Assembly: GCA_913047325.1 (NCBI GenBank)
Contig: CAJWTP010000001.1
Span: 1 to 64,000 of the forward strand
Source of the DNA: an uncultured Gammaproteobacteria bacterium
GTDB lineage: Bacteria; Pseudomonadota; Gammaproteobacteria; PS1; Pseudothioglobaceae
Reading direction: 5' to 3'
Length of the DNA: 64,000 bases
Shown: one piece after another, positions 35,781 through 44,084 of the stretch
Numbering within the stretch: the stretch's first letter is position 1
Layout of the letters: the number at the start of each line of letters is the position of its first letter
The notes under the pieces: model-generated
Seen by the model: only the letters and a program-made list of their open reading frames with translations
The model's database searches: none
Told to the model about the DNA's origin: nothing
Position numbers and translations under genes: made by a program

Positions 35781-38306
35781 CTAAGATCTTAAACATTCAT
35801 TGTTTGGATCGAATGGAGACTCGTCTATCACAACTGCTTTATACTTCTCTCCTAATATTTCAATATCAAGCTTTGTGCCAATTTTGGTTAAATCTAATCT
35901 GACTATTCCGAGTGCAAGTGATTTTTCGCAGCGCCAGCCATATCCTCCTGAGGTAGCACGACCAATGATTTCTCCGTTCTGGTAAATAGCTTCTGAACCG
36001 CGCGCATCCGCATCTGTAACACCCAAAACCTCTAAAGTAACAAAGCCATTATCAAAACCTCTGTTCTTCCGTTCCAACAACGAAGTCTTGCCAATGAAAT
36101 CCTCCTGCTTGTCAAGTCTAACAAAGCGATCAAGACCTGATTCAAAGGCAGAATACTCAATTGACATTTCCCTAGGAATTAATCGATAGGACTTTTCTAA
36201 ACGCATACTGTCCATTGCACGGATGCCAAAAGGTTTAATTTCGAATTCAGCGCCAGCCTCCATTAATCTATCGAAGATATAATTTTGCATCTCTATTGGA
36301 TGGTGCAATTCCCATCCCAGTTCGCCAACAAAATTAACCCTAAGCGCTTCAGCAGAAGCATAACCTACGTTGATTTTTTTGCCTGTAAGCCATTTAAAGC
36401 TGTCATTTGATAAATCAGTGTCTGTTAACTTTTGTAGTACATCTCTTGACCTTGGACCGGCTAGAACCAAAACACCAGTTCGAGTTGTAACGCGCTGAAC
36501 ATCAACACTGCCATCATTAGGTCTTAGCTTAAACAGATAGTCGTGATCATGGGTTTCAAATGCCCCAGCAGAAACCAAGTAGTATGTCTGAGGGGCTGTT
36601 TTATAAACTGTAAACTCTGCACGAACGCCACCATTAAGCGACAACATGTGAACTAAATTGATACGACCAATGTTTTTTGGGATTTTATTCGCAAACAATG
36701 ACTCTAACCAAGATTCAGCTCCAGGACCTTTAACTATGCACTTTGCAAATGCAGACATATCCAACAATCCAACTTTTTCGTTGACATGTCTACATTCATT
36801 TCCCACATGCTCAAAATAGTTTGAACGGCGGAAAGAGTTCTTCTCAACAATACGTCCATCATCTAACGGGCTGGAATGATTTTTATTGAGGAGTACGTTT
36901 GAAGGGTCTTCCTGGTTTAAATATTCAGCACTAAGCGAATAATCAGCGCTTGGCATGAACCAGTTTGGACGCTCCCAACCATAAACAGACCCAAAAACAG
37001 CGCCCAATGCCTTCATACGGTCATAACAAGGCGCTGTTTTTAATGGTCTTGCCGCTCCGCGTTCTTCATCTGGGTAGTGCGGAGTGAAAACATTTGAATA
37101 AGCCTCTTCATTTTTCTCTCGCAGATAACCGCGAGTTGCGTAAGGGCCAAATCTGCGAGGGTCAACCCCCATCATATCAACGGTCGGTTCACCATCAATC
37201 ATCCATTCTGCAAGTTGCCAGCCAGCCCCGCCTGCTGCGGTGATACCAAAGCTATGGCCTTCATTTAACCAAAAATTCTTTAGTCCAGGAGCTGGGCCGA
37301 CTATTGGGTTTCCATCAGGTGTGTATGCGATAGCGCCGTTATAAACGTCTTTTACACCTACCTCACCAAAAGCTGGCACACGATGAATACAACATTCAAT
37401 ATGCGGCATTAATCGATCAAGTTCGCCATTAAATAACTCGTACTGACAATCATCGCTTGGTCCATCTACATAACATGCAGGGGCGCCTTTCTCATAAATG
37501 CCTAAAATCATTCCACCAGCCTCTTCTCGTAAATAATAAGCCGAATCAGATTCACGTAATACGCCCATTTCTGGAAGCCCTTGTTTTTTTCTCTCCATAA
37601 TTTCTGGATGAGGTTCGGTTACAAGAAATTGGTGTTCAACTGGAATCACAGGCACATCTAGACCCACCATTTCACCAGTTTTTCTTGCAAAATTGCCGGT
37701 ACAAGAAACGACATGTTCACAGGCAATATCGCCTTTGTCAGTTTTTACAATCCAGCTATGATCTTTCTGTTGCTCTAATGCAACTACTTTAGTATGTTCG
37801 TAAATTTCAGCTCCACGATTTCTTGCACCTTTACATAATGCTTGAGTTAAATCAGCAGGCTGTATATATCCATCATCAGGATGCTGGATTGCACCAACCA
37901 AGCCTTCTGTATTGCATAATGGCCATACCTCTTTAATCTCATCGGGTGTTAAGAATTTAACATTGACGCCAACCGTACTGCCAACACCTGAATAGTACTT
38001 ATACTCGTCCATACGATCTTGGCAATTAGCAAGACGTATATTGGAAACTACGCTAAAACCAACATTCATTCCGGTTTCTTGCTCTAATTCATGATAAAAA
38101 TCAACAGAATATTGATGCAGTTTGCCTACTGAGTAACTCATATTAAATAGTGGCAACAATCCTGCAGCATGCCACGTTGAACCTGAAGTCAAATCTTTTC
38201 TTTCAACCAGTACAACATCCGTCCAACCTTTTTTAGCTAAATGATAAAGTGTGCCAGCTCCAACTACACCGCCACCAATAACTACAACTTGAGCTTTATT
38301 TTTCAT
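35781..38306 (-). CDS. Dimethylglycine dehydrogenase-like flavoprotein with GcvT domain
   Basis: A two-part enzyme of about 841 residues. The N-terminal DAO-type FAD domain has VVVIGGGVVGAGTLYHLAKK, then GSTWHAAGLLPL near residue 47, whose His is the covalent FAD site in dimethylglycine and sarcosine dehydrogenases. The C-terminal half, from about residue 430, is GcvT-like (MSAFAKCIVKGPGAESWL, LNGGVRAEFTVYK, AGPRSRDVLQ, GELGWELHHP) and would load the released methyl onto tetrahydrofolate. The start is the ATG at 38306 behind a strong GGAGG; an upstream TTG is less likely. Demethylation of an N-methylated amine is inferred. Confidence 0.88.
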   Translation of the reverse strand: MKNKAQVVVIGGGVVGAGTLYHLAKKGWTDVVLVERKDLTSGSTWHAAGLLPLFNMSYSVGKLHQYSVDFYHELEQETGMNVGFSVVSNIRLANCQDRMDEYKYYSGVGSTVGVNVKFLTPDEIKEVWPLCNTEGLVGAIQHPDDGYIQPADLTQALCKGARNRGAEIYEHTKVVALEQQKDHSWIVKTDKGDIACEHVVSCTGNFARKTGEMVGLDVPVIPVEHQFLVTEPHPEIMERKKQGLPEMGVLRESDSAYYLREEAGGMILGIYEKGAPACYVDGPSDDCQYELFNGELDRLMPHIECCIHRVPAFGEVGVKDVYNGAIAYTPDGNPIVGPAPGLKNFWLNEGHSFGITAAGGAGWQLAEWMIDGEPTVDMMGVDPRRFGPYATRGYLREKNEEAYSNVFTPHYPDEERGAARPLKTAPCYDRMKALGAVFGSVYGWERPNWFMPSADYSLSAEYLNQEDPSNVLLNKNHSSPLDDGRIVEKNSFRRSNYFEHVGNECRHVNEKVGLLDMSAFAKCIVKGPGAESWLESLFANKIPKNIGRINLVHMLSLNGGVRAEFTVYKTAPQTYYLVSAGAFETHDHDYLFKLRPNDGSVDVQRVTTRTGVLVLAGPRSRDVLQKLTDTDLSNDSFKWLTGKKINVGYASAEALRVNFVGELGWELHHPIEMQNYIFDRLMEAGAEFEIKPFGIRAMDSMRLEKSYRLIPREMSIEYSAFESGLDRFVRLDKQEDFIGKTSLLERKNRGFDNGFVTLEVLGVTDADARGSEAIYQNGEIIGRATSGGYGWRCEKSLALGIVRLDLTKIGTKLDIEILGEKYKAVVIDESPFDPNNECLRS

Positions 38307-38371
38307 TACATCCTCCAAATCACACTAACTGAAATAAAAGTCGGCATTATATACCTAAAAATAACTAAAAA

Positions 38372-38749
38372 CTATTTACTTAAATGCGCCAGTTTATGAG
38401 CATTTTTCTCCCAATTTATTCCGTCAAACTCCTCAATTATAATTTCTTTTGGCTTAGGCTTAAGGCAGTAAGGATTGACACTAATACCATCCGGGTTAGA
38501 CCTTGGAATATAAAAAGATTTAATACCGCAGGTTTTACAAAATAAGTGTTTAGCCTCACCACTATCAAATGTATAGCTCTTCAAATTATCCTTCCCTTTA
38601 ATGAGTTTGAACTTTGATTTAGGAACAATCAAATGCAAATTGCCTGACTTACTACAGATACTGCAATTGCAAGACGCAACTACAACCTTTTCATTAGCTT
38701 CCACTTCAAATGCCACTGCGCCGCAGTGACAACCTCCTTTATAAACCAT
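38372..38749 (-). CDS. GFA-fold zinc protein (formaldehyde-activating enzyme family)
   Basis: A 125-residue protein of the Mss4-like GFA family. Zinc-binding cysteines appear in GGCHCGAVAFEVEA at the N-terminus, ASCNCSICSKSGNL near 30 and LFCKTCGIKSFYIP near 75. The family is named for glutathione-dependent formaldehyde activation, though most members are untested. It lies upstream of the demethylating flavoprotein in the same direction, where formaldehyde handling would make sense. Confidence 0.87.
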   Translation of the reverse strand: MVYKGGCHCGAVAFEVEANEKVVVASCNCSICSKSGNLHLIVPKSKFKLIKGKDNLKSYTFDSGEAKHLFCKTCGIKSFYIPRSNPDGISVNPYCLKPKPKEIIIEEFDGINWEKNAHKLAHLSK

Positions 38750-38906
38750 ATCTTAATAGTTAACTAACTAAAAAAGTAATCTTATACTATTATGATAAAT
38801 AATATATAGATATAAATCGACGAACATTTATTCTTTAATTTCAATTCAAGTACTTATTCGATGGTAGAATTTTGGATTTTCTATAAGTAGTTAATATATT
38901 ATAAAA

Positions 38907-39207
38907 ATGAAGCTAACAATAATTAAGTGGCGCGACATTCCGACACAAGTGATGATTAAAAAAAAGCCGTAGAGAAGTAGAAAAAGTTCAATTAGATAGT
39001 CGATTTATGGAGGCAGTTGATTCTGCGGCAACGATTGCAGATGCAACCGATACTGACGCTTATATTAATGATTGGAATAATGAGGTAATCGAAATACCTG
39101 ATGGAGATATAAAAGAGCCGGTTGCTAGTAAAGCAGCAGAACTAGACTCAGCTTTTACAATGAATGTGCTTTTAGACTATGTTGATAATGGAGGTTATAA
39201 ACCTTAA
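38907..39207 (+). pseudogene. Frameshifted small gene of the 'virulence factor' family linked to C1 metabolism
   Basis: Frame one starts at ATG 38907 and reads MKLTIIKWRDIPTQVMIKKK before TAG 38970. The rest of the family pattern continues in the next frame: SRREVEKVQLDSRFMEAVD, then DAYINDWNNEV, to the stop at 39207. Removing one A from the A8 tract at 38958-38965 joins them into a 99-residue protein. Proteins with W-R-D-I-P-x-Q-V and R-F-x-x-A-x-D are annotated 'virulence factor' and, as I recall, often lie beside folate and corrinoid methyl-transfer genes. It is divergent from the GFA/DMGDH cluster. It may be a real pseudogene, a sequencing error or a slippage switch. Confidence 0.75.
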
Positions 39208-39242
39208 ACTGATAACCTCTATATTAAACTGTTACAAATCTA

Positions 39243-40364
39243 CTAAGTATATTTAGCGTGTAGAAAATTTAGTGTTTCCCTAACTCTTGGCTCTTTCAGA
39301 AGATAACTAATGATATTCTTAGACGAGTCTAACAACTCAGCATAATCAAGTTTACTCGCTTCCGGGGCGTTAAAATTGAACACCACAGAAACAGTCGCCC
39401 AGTTTCTGCTCAACTTATAAAAACCAAGATTTCCTTCAAGTTCAGAAAGTTTTCCACTCAAATAAACATCGTCCTTAAGTAATAGCCTTTTTGAATCAAT
39501 ATTGACCACTCCATCAACACGACTTTCTGCATCATGGTTATATTCACACTCAACCAAAACCATGCTTTCACGATGTGCAATAGCAACACGCTCCTTATCT
39601 AAAGACTTATCGTGATAAATTATTGTCCCCGGTAAATCGCTAAATGTATTTCTTGCAACAATAGGTGTATTAGTTTTCAAAGAAGCCTTAATTGCCCGAG
39701 GATGAATTACTCTTGAACCCTCATCAGCCATGTCCAACATCTGATCAACACTAATTGAAGCCAGATATCTTGATCCCGAAACCAACCTTGGATCGCAATT
39801 CGCAATACCATCTACATCCGAAAATATTTCCACTTTTTCTGCGTCCAAGGCGGCAGCTAAAGCTACAGCAGAGGTATCACTACCACCTCGACCCAATGTA
39901 CGAATATCCCCTCTATCATTGACTCCTTGAAACCCCGCTACAACAGCAATGTAACCCTCATCAAGTGCCTCTATGATTCGCTCTGGGTTAATCTCAAGTA
40001 TTTCTGCATTACCAGCATTGTCATCTGTCAAAATGCCTGCTTGTCGTCCATTAAACGAGATTGCTGGCAAACCATTTTGACTCAAAAGGTGAGTAAAGAA
40101 GGCAGAGCTTATACTCTCACCGACACTCATCACAAGATCTAGCTCTCTTGGACAAATACTGGGGCCAACCTCTTTCAACAAGTTAACAAGCGTATCAGTT
40201 GAATAAGGCTCACCCTTGCGACCCATAGCTGAAACCACAACAACGACTCTTTCTCCAGCCTCAGCATACTTCTTAACATGATTTAGGGCGTTTTCACGAC
40301 AACTCTCATCCCTGAGACTTGTGCCGCCAAACTTCATCACAATAGGCGCTAAATTCTTTGCCAT
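39243..40364 (-). CDS. Aspartate kinase, Bacillus DapG-like
   Basis: Phosphorylates aspartate at the head of the lysine/threonine/methionine pathways. The start MAKNLAPIVMKFGGTS is preferred; an in-frame upstream start adds 17 unrelated residues. KFGGTSL, VVVVVSAMGRKGEPYSTDTL, the VAGFQG loop and TLGRGGSDTSAVALAAALDA follow the DapG pattern more closely than E. coli LysC. The protein is 373 residues. After the kinase domain (about 270 residues) only about 100 remain, less than two full ACT domains, so feedback control may be altered. It lies alone, 112 bases from marC. Confidence 0.88.
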   Translation of the reverse strand: MAKNLAPIVMKFGGTSLRDESCRENALNHVKKYAEAGERVVVVVSAMGRKGEPYSTDTLVNLLKEVGPSICPRELDLVMSVGESISSAFFTHLLSQNGLPAISFNGRQAGILTDDNAGNAEILEINPERIIEALDEGYIAVVAGFQGVNDRGDIRTLGRGGSDTSAVALAAALDAEKVEIFSDVDGIANCDPRLVSGSRYLASISVDQMLDMADEGSRVIHPRAIKASLKTNTPIVARNTFSDLPGTIIYHDKSLDKERVAIAHRESMVLVECEYNHDAESRVDGVVNIDSKRLLLKDDVYLSGKLSELEGNLGFYKLSRNWATVSVVFNFNAPEASKLDYAELLDSSKNIISYLLKEPRVRETLNFLHAKYT

Positions 40365-40476
40365 CTTTAACTCGAAAAAAGTTTGCATTATATCCTGCCA
40401 GGCTAAGCATAGCAAATATATAGCCCCGATTGCATTCTATATAACAAGCAATCTGACATAACCTGAAAAGAATGAT

Positions 40477-41064
40477 TTAGATATTAAATGTTAGTTTTAC
40501 TCCGTCAAGAATCATATCAACAGAAACCAGCATGAGTAAAATTCCCATTAAACGTTCAATTGCTAGTAAAGCTCTCACGCCAAGCCTGCGGCCTAATGTT
40601 TCAGAAGAAACTAAAATAATTCCTGCAATAAGCCAAGCAACAACAAGAGCAACCATCCATTCTAGCCAGCGACTTGGTTCCTGAGCCATCATTAGTATTA
40701 CAGCCGCAATTGCAGAGGGGCCTGCAAGCAGTGGAACCGCCAACGGAACGACAAGGGGCTCCATATTATCGGAATGATAAAATAGGTTTCCACGCCCTGG
40801 AAAAATCATTTTAATTGCAATTATAAACAACATAATGCCGCCAGCAATACCCAAAGAAGATTGAGCTATTTGTAATAATTGCAGAATATATTTCCCTATA
40901 AACATAAAAAATAGCAAAACCAACAAAGCTATTAATAATTCTCTGACAATAATTTTTCTTCTTCTTTCAATCGGGACATTTTTTAGGGTGCTTAAAAATA
41001 GTGGTACATTCCCAATCGGATCCATAATTAAAAACAATAAAAAAATTGCTGAAAAAACAGTCAT
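40477..41064 (-). CDS. MarC-family integral membrane protein
   Basis: A 195-residue protein with six hydrophobic segments and the MarC signatures FLIMDPIGNVPLFLSTLK at the N-terminus and PLAVPLLAGPSAIAAVILM near 110. The family was first thought to confer multiple antibiotic resistance, but this is not supported, and the function is unknown. AGGAG precedes the ATG by seven bases. A perfect palindrome sits just upstream and may be an operator. Confidence 0.88.
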   Translation of the reverse strand: MTVFSAIFLLFLIMDPIGNVPLFLSTLKNVPIERRRKIIVRELLIALLVLLFFMFIGKYILQLLQIAQSSLGIAGGIMLFIIAIKMIFPGRGNLFYHSDNMEPLVVPLAVPLLAGPSAIAAVILMMAQEPSRWLEWMVALVVAWLIAGIILVSSETLGRRLGVRALLAIERLMGILLMLVSVDMILDGVKLTFNI

Positions 41065-41089
41065 TTAAAACTCCTAAAAAACAAGAAAA

Positions 41090-41106
41090 TACTCACACTG
41101 TGAGTA
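41090..41106. promoter_or_regulatory. Perfect 17-base palindrome upstream of marC, operator candidate
   Basis: TACTCACA and TGTGAGTA are exact complements around a central C, 26-42 bases ahead of the marC ATG. The TATAAA at about 41118 on the minus strand is the nearest -10-like element, so a dimeric regulator here could block transcription. No regulator gene is adjacent. Confidence 0.5.
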
Positions 41107-41242
41107 AAAGTGGGCTAATTTTATACTAATATTGCAACGTCGGATTAAACTCTTTTTTTCAAAGTAGTAGTGATATTGCAGGGCAATCAATTCGATTCAA
41201 AAAGAAAATAAAGCTAGTATGGCAAAAAAAGAAGAAATTTCA

Positions 41243-41271
41243 TTGCAATTGATAAAACCTAGTGTGATAAT
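41243..41271 (+). promoter_or_regulatory. Promoter of 6S RNA
   Basis: TTGCAA (41243-41248) and GATAAT (41266-41271) are 17 bases apart, with TG ahead of the -10. A start near 41278 coincides with the 5' end predicted from the 6S RNA closing stem. Confidence 0.6.
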
Positions 41272-41277
41272 AAGAGT

Positions 41278-41452
41278 ATCTGTTGTGCTCGTGCTTTGAT
41301 TTATTTACCTGAGCCGATTAATTTTATAACAGGAGATGAGATTGGTTGCTATTGTGTATGCCTGCCTATGAGCGGGAAACCTACGGCAAACATCGAACTT
41401 CCACCTTGAGCTAAGTGCTTCAGGACCATTTCAACACGGCACAACGGACCCT
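41278..41452 (+). ncRNA. ssrS: 6S RNA
   Basis: The stretch shows the conserved blocks of gammaproteobacterial 6S RNA in order: CCTGAGCCGAT near the 5' side, GGTTGCTATTGTGTATGCC, a GCGGGAAACCTA block and TTCCACCTTGAG near the 3' side. These are close to what I remember of Pseudomonas 6S RNA. The ends close: GTTGTGC (41282-41288) pairs with GCACAAC (41439-41445), extended inward by CGTG/CACG. It lies directly upstream of ygfA, the canonical ssrS-ygfA arrangement. The RNA binds sigma-70 RNA polymerase and represses it in stationary phase. Ends are approximate. Confidence 0.9.
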
Positions 41453-41554
41453 TTTCATAGTTTAATTGTCTAGTTTCTCTATTAATTTGCCTACAGGTAG
41501 TTTTCCAATCAATTGTACTGCTAAAATTAATCAATCATTTGTATTATAGTTTGA

Positions 41555-42109
41555 ATGAAAGAGTTACGTCGCCAACTACGAGAACGCCGAAAATCAATTA
41601 ATAAGCCTACTCGGAAGGCAAAAGGAAAAAATATCCTTCATCAATGTCAAAAGTATGCCCTTTTTAGGAACGCTAAACATATTGCCATATTTACACCAAA
41701 CGATGGAGAAGTAGAGACTGAAAAAACAATTAATTTTCTCAAAAATCAAGGTTGTAGTGTTTATTTGCCAATACTAGCAGGAGAAAAATTAAGGTTTGCT
41801 AAGATTGGCAAATATTTCAGAAAAAATCGTTTTGGTATTAATGAGCCCATACACACTTCTCTCTTAGGCGCCCATAAAATGGATATTATTTTGATGCCAT
41901 TAGTTGGCTTTGATAAATACAAAAACCGCCTAGGCATGGGTGGTGGTTTCTATGACAAAACACTAGAATTTCAAAAAAAACGCAATAATTACAGAGTGCC
42001 CAAACTTTTTGGTTTGGCTTTTGATTGTCAAGAGGTTGACAAACTCGATGCAAAATATTGGGATGTTCCTGTTGATGGCATTATTACACCAACAAGGTAT
42101 TTACGATAA
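41555..42109 (+). CDS. ygfA: 5-formyltetrahydrofolate cyclo-ligase
   Basis: Converts 5-formyl-THF to 5,10-methenyl-THF using ATP, 184 residues. The basic N-terminal MKELRRQLRERRKSI, TPNDGEVET near residue 50, ILMPLVGFDKYKNRLGMGGG near 110 with the ATP-binding glycine run, and the late LFGLAFDCQEVDKL and WDVPVDGIITP motifs all fit. It is placed directly after 6S RNA and is probably partly transcribed by read-through from it. Confidence 0.96.
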   Translation: MKELRRQLRERRKSINKPTRKAKGKNILHQCQKYALFRNAKHIAIFTPNDGEVETEKTINFLKNQGCSVYLPILAGEKLRFAKIGKYFRKNRFGINEPIHTSLLGAHKMDIILMPLVGFDKYKNRLGMGGGFYDKTLEFQKKRNNYRVPKLFGLAFDCQEVDKLDAKYWDVPVDGIITPTRYLR

Positions 42110-42125
42110 TAATTTGCTATAAAAC

Positions 42126-43349
42126 CTATATAGACGACATTGCCCGGGTAATTCTTTTTAATTCATCCTGTGAAATGATAAAAGGCGGCATAGTGTAGAG
42201 TAGTTTTCCATAAGGTCGTAGCCAAACTCCCTCACTAATTAGTCGTTCCTGTGTAGAGAGAATATCTAGCGGTTGCTCAAATTCGACAATACCAATAGCG
42301 CCAATTACCCGGACATCGGAAATAGTTTCTTTAGATTTAAGTGGCAAGAGCTCTTCCTCCAGAATTTTTTCTATTTCGATTACTCTTGTCTGCCAGTCTG
42401 AACTTAAAAGTAAATCTATACTAGCATTCGCGACTGAACTTGACAAAGGATTGCCCATAAAGGTGGGTCCGTGCATCAGTACACCAACGGTTTCTGCTAC
42501 CTTGGCTGTTGCAAGTGCTGCTGACATAGTCATGTAACCACCTGTCAATGATTTACCTAAACATAATATATCTGGTGAAATATCAGCATGTTCACAGCCA
42601 AAAAGTTTTCCTGTTCGGCCAAAGCCTGTGGCAATTTCATCGACAATTAATAACACTTCATAATTGTCACAAAGCTTTCTCGCACCTTTAAGGTATTCAG
42701 GTTCATAAATATTCATACCGCCGGCACCTTGAACTATTGGTTCTAGAATCATTGCGGCTATTCTTTGATGATTTTTCTTCAATATTTTTTCAAGGTCAAG
42801 TAAAGCTTCTGATGTATTCCTTATCGTTGGCCTATTTACAAAGAAATGTTTAGGCAGAACATCAGAGAATAGATGATGCATGCCATTTTCAGGGTCACAG
42901 ACAGCCATCGCGCCAAACGTATCTCCATGGTAACCACCCTTGGGTGTGATAAATCTTGTTTTATCTCTCAATCCCTTGTTGTGCCAATACTGAAGAGCCA
43001 TCTTTAGAGAGACTTCTACAGCAACAGAGCCTGAATCTGCCAAAAAAACTTTATCTAAATTTGCTGGCGTTATTTCAATCAGCTTTTTGCAAAGTTCAAT
43101 AGCTGGCTGATTTGTCAAACCACCAAACATCACATGTGAAACACGGTCAATTTGATCTTTCATTGACTGATTAAGTGTTGGGTTGTTATAGCCATGTATC
43201 ACAGACCACCATGAGCTCATGCCATCAATGACTCGTATATTACCTTTTAAATTGAGATAAACGCCATCAGCTGACTCTACGAGATACGTAGGAACATTAT
43301 TTGGGATTTTGGCATAAGGATGCCAAACATGTTGGTTATCAAAATTCAC
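42126..43349 (-). CDS. bioA: Adenosylmethionine-8-amino-7-oxononanoate aminotransferase
   Basis: A biotin-synthesis PLP enzyme using SAM as amino donor, 407 residues. HVWHPYAK at the N-terminus, GMSSWWSVIHGYNNP near 44, FLADSGSVAVEVSLKMA near 100, LIVDEIATGFGRTGKLF near 235 and the PLP Lys in LCLGKSLTGGYM near 270 are diagnostic. The GPTFMGNP motif is also typical of BioA. No other bio gene is in the window. Its ATG shares one base with the gph stop. Confidence 0.96.
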   Translation of the reverse strand: MNFDNQHVWHPYAKIPNNVPTYLVESADGVYLNLKGNIRVIDGMSSWWSVIHGYNNPTLNQSMKDQIDRVSHVMFGGLTNQPAIELCKKLIEITPANLDKVFLADSGSVAVEVSLKMALQYWHNKGLRDKTRFITPKGGYHGDTFGAMAVCDPENGMHHLFSDVLPKHFFVNRPTIRNTSEALLDLEKILKKNHQRIAAMILEPIVQGAGGMNIYEPEYLKGARKLCDNYEVLLIVDEIATGFGRTGKLFGCEHADISPDILCLGKSLTGGYMTMSAALATAKVAETVGVLMHGPTFMGNPLSSSVANASIDLLLSSDWQTRVIEIEKILEEELLPLKSKETISDVRVIGAIGIVEFEQPLDILSTQERLISEGVWLRPYGKLLYTMPPFIISQDELKRITRAMSSI

Positions 43350-44017
43350 TATAAATATTTACCCAGCTCACTCATCGAATCTATCACTAGGTCTGGTCTT
43401 TCATCAGCAATATTATTACCATGATTGTACCCGTATGACATACATATAATGTCAAAACCCGCAGATCTAGAAGCTTTTACATCACTAACTGAGTCCCCAA
43501 TCATCAGACATCCTTCAGGTCTAAGCCCAAAATATTCAGCTCCATATAATAATGGCATAGGATCCGGTTTTCTCTTTGCCAAGGTGTCGCCTGATATAAC
43601 AATTTTAAAGTAATCAATAATCCCTAGCACTTTAAGTAATGGGTGAGTAAATTGTGCCGCTTTATTTGTTACACATCCTAAATAATAACCCTGCAGGCTT
43701 AAATAATCTAAACCTTCTCTTACACCTTCGTAAAGACAAGATCTCTTTGCAGTATTTTCTGCATAAAGATTTAAAAAAATAGGATAAGCCTTGTCAAATA
43801 ATTCTTTGTCTAGTTGGCCTTCAAGTTCACCAGTAATTGCTCGTTCAACCAGTTTAGACACGCCATTACCAACCCAATGACGAACTTTGTCCTCACCTCT
43901 TTTTTCCATGCCAAGCTTTACCGCCATCTCATCAACACAGTATGTAAGGTCTGGAACACTATCAACTAGCGTGCCATCAACATCAATCATGATTAACTTG
44001 GGCTGAAATTTTTTCAT
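43349..44017 (-). CDS. gph: Phosphoglycolate phosphatase-like HAD hydrolase
   Basis: A HAD-superfamily phosphatase of 222 residues. Motif I MIDVDGTLVDSVPDL holds the nucleophilic Asp near residue 12, the cap region has HWVGNGVSKLVERA, motif II is CVTNKAA, motif III the Lys in AKRKPDPMPL and motif IV LMIGDSVSDVKASRSAG. The substrate is probably 2-phosphoglycolate from DNA 3'-end repair or oxygenation, by similarity. It is coupled to bioA. Confidence 0.9.
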   Translation of the reverse strand: MKKFQPKLIMIDVDGTLVDSVPDLTYCVDEMAVKLGMEKRGEDKVRHWVGNGVSKLVERAITGELEGQLDKELFDKAYPIFLNLYAENTAKRSCLYEGVREGLDYLSLQGYYLGCVTNKAAQFTHPLLKVLGIIDYFKIVISGDTLAKRKPDPMPLLYGAEYFGLRPEGCLMIGDSVSDVKASRSAGFDIICMSYGYNHGNNIADERPDLVIDSMSELGKYL

Positions 44018-44084
44018 ATTACTTGCTCTTAATTTATGTAGAATTAAAACTTTATTTCGTATTTAAACGGCTGAGATATTTTAT

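Noticed and set aside
41349-41534. Minus-strand open frame of 61 codons
   Set aside because: It lies over the 6S RNA, has no family resemblance, and its sequence is explained by conserved 6S RNA blocks.
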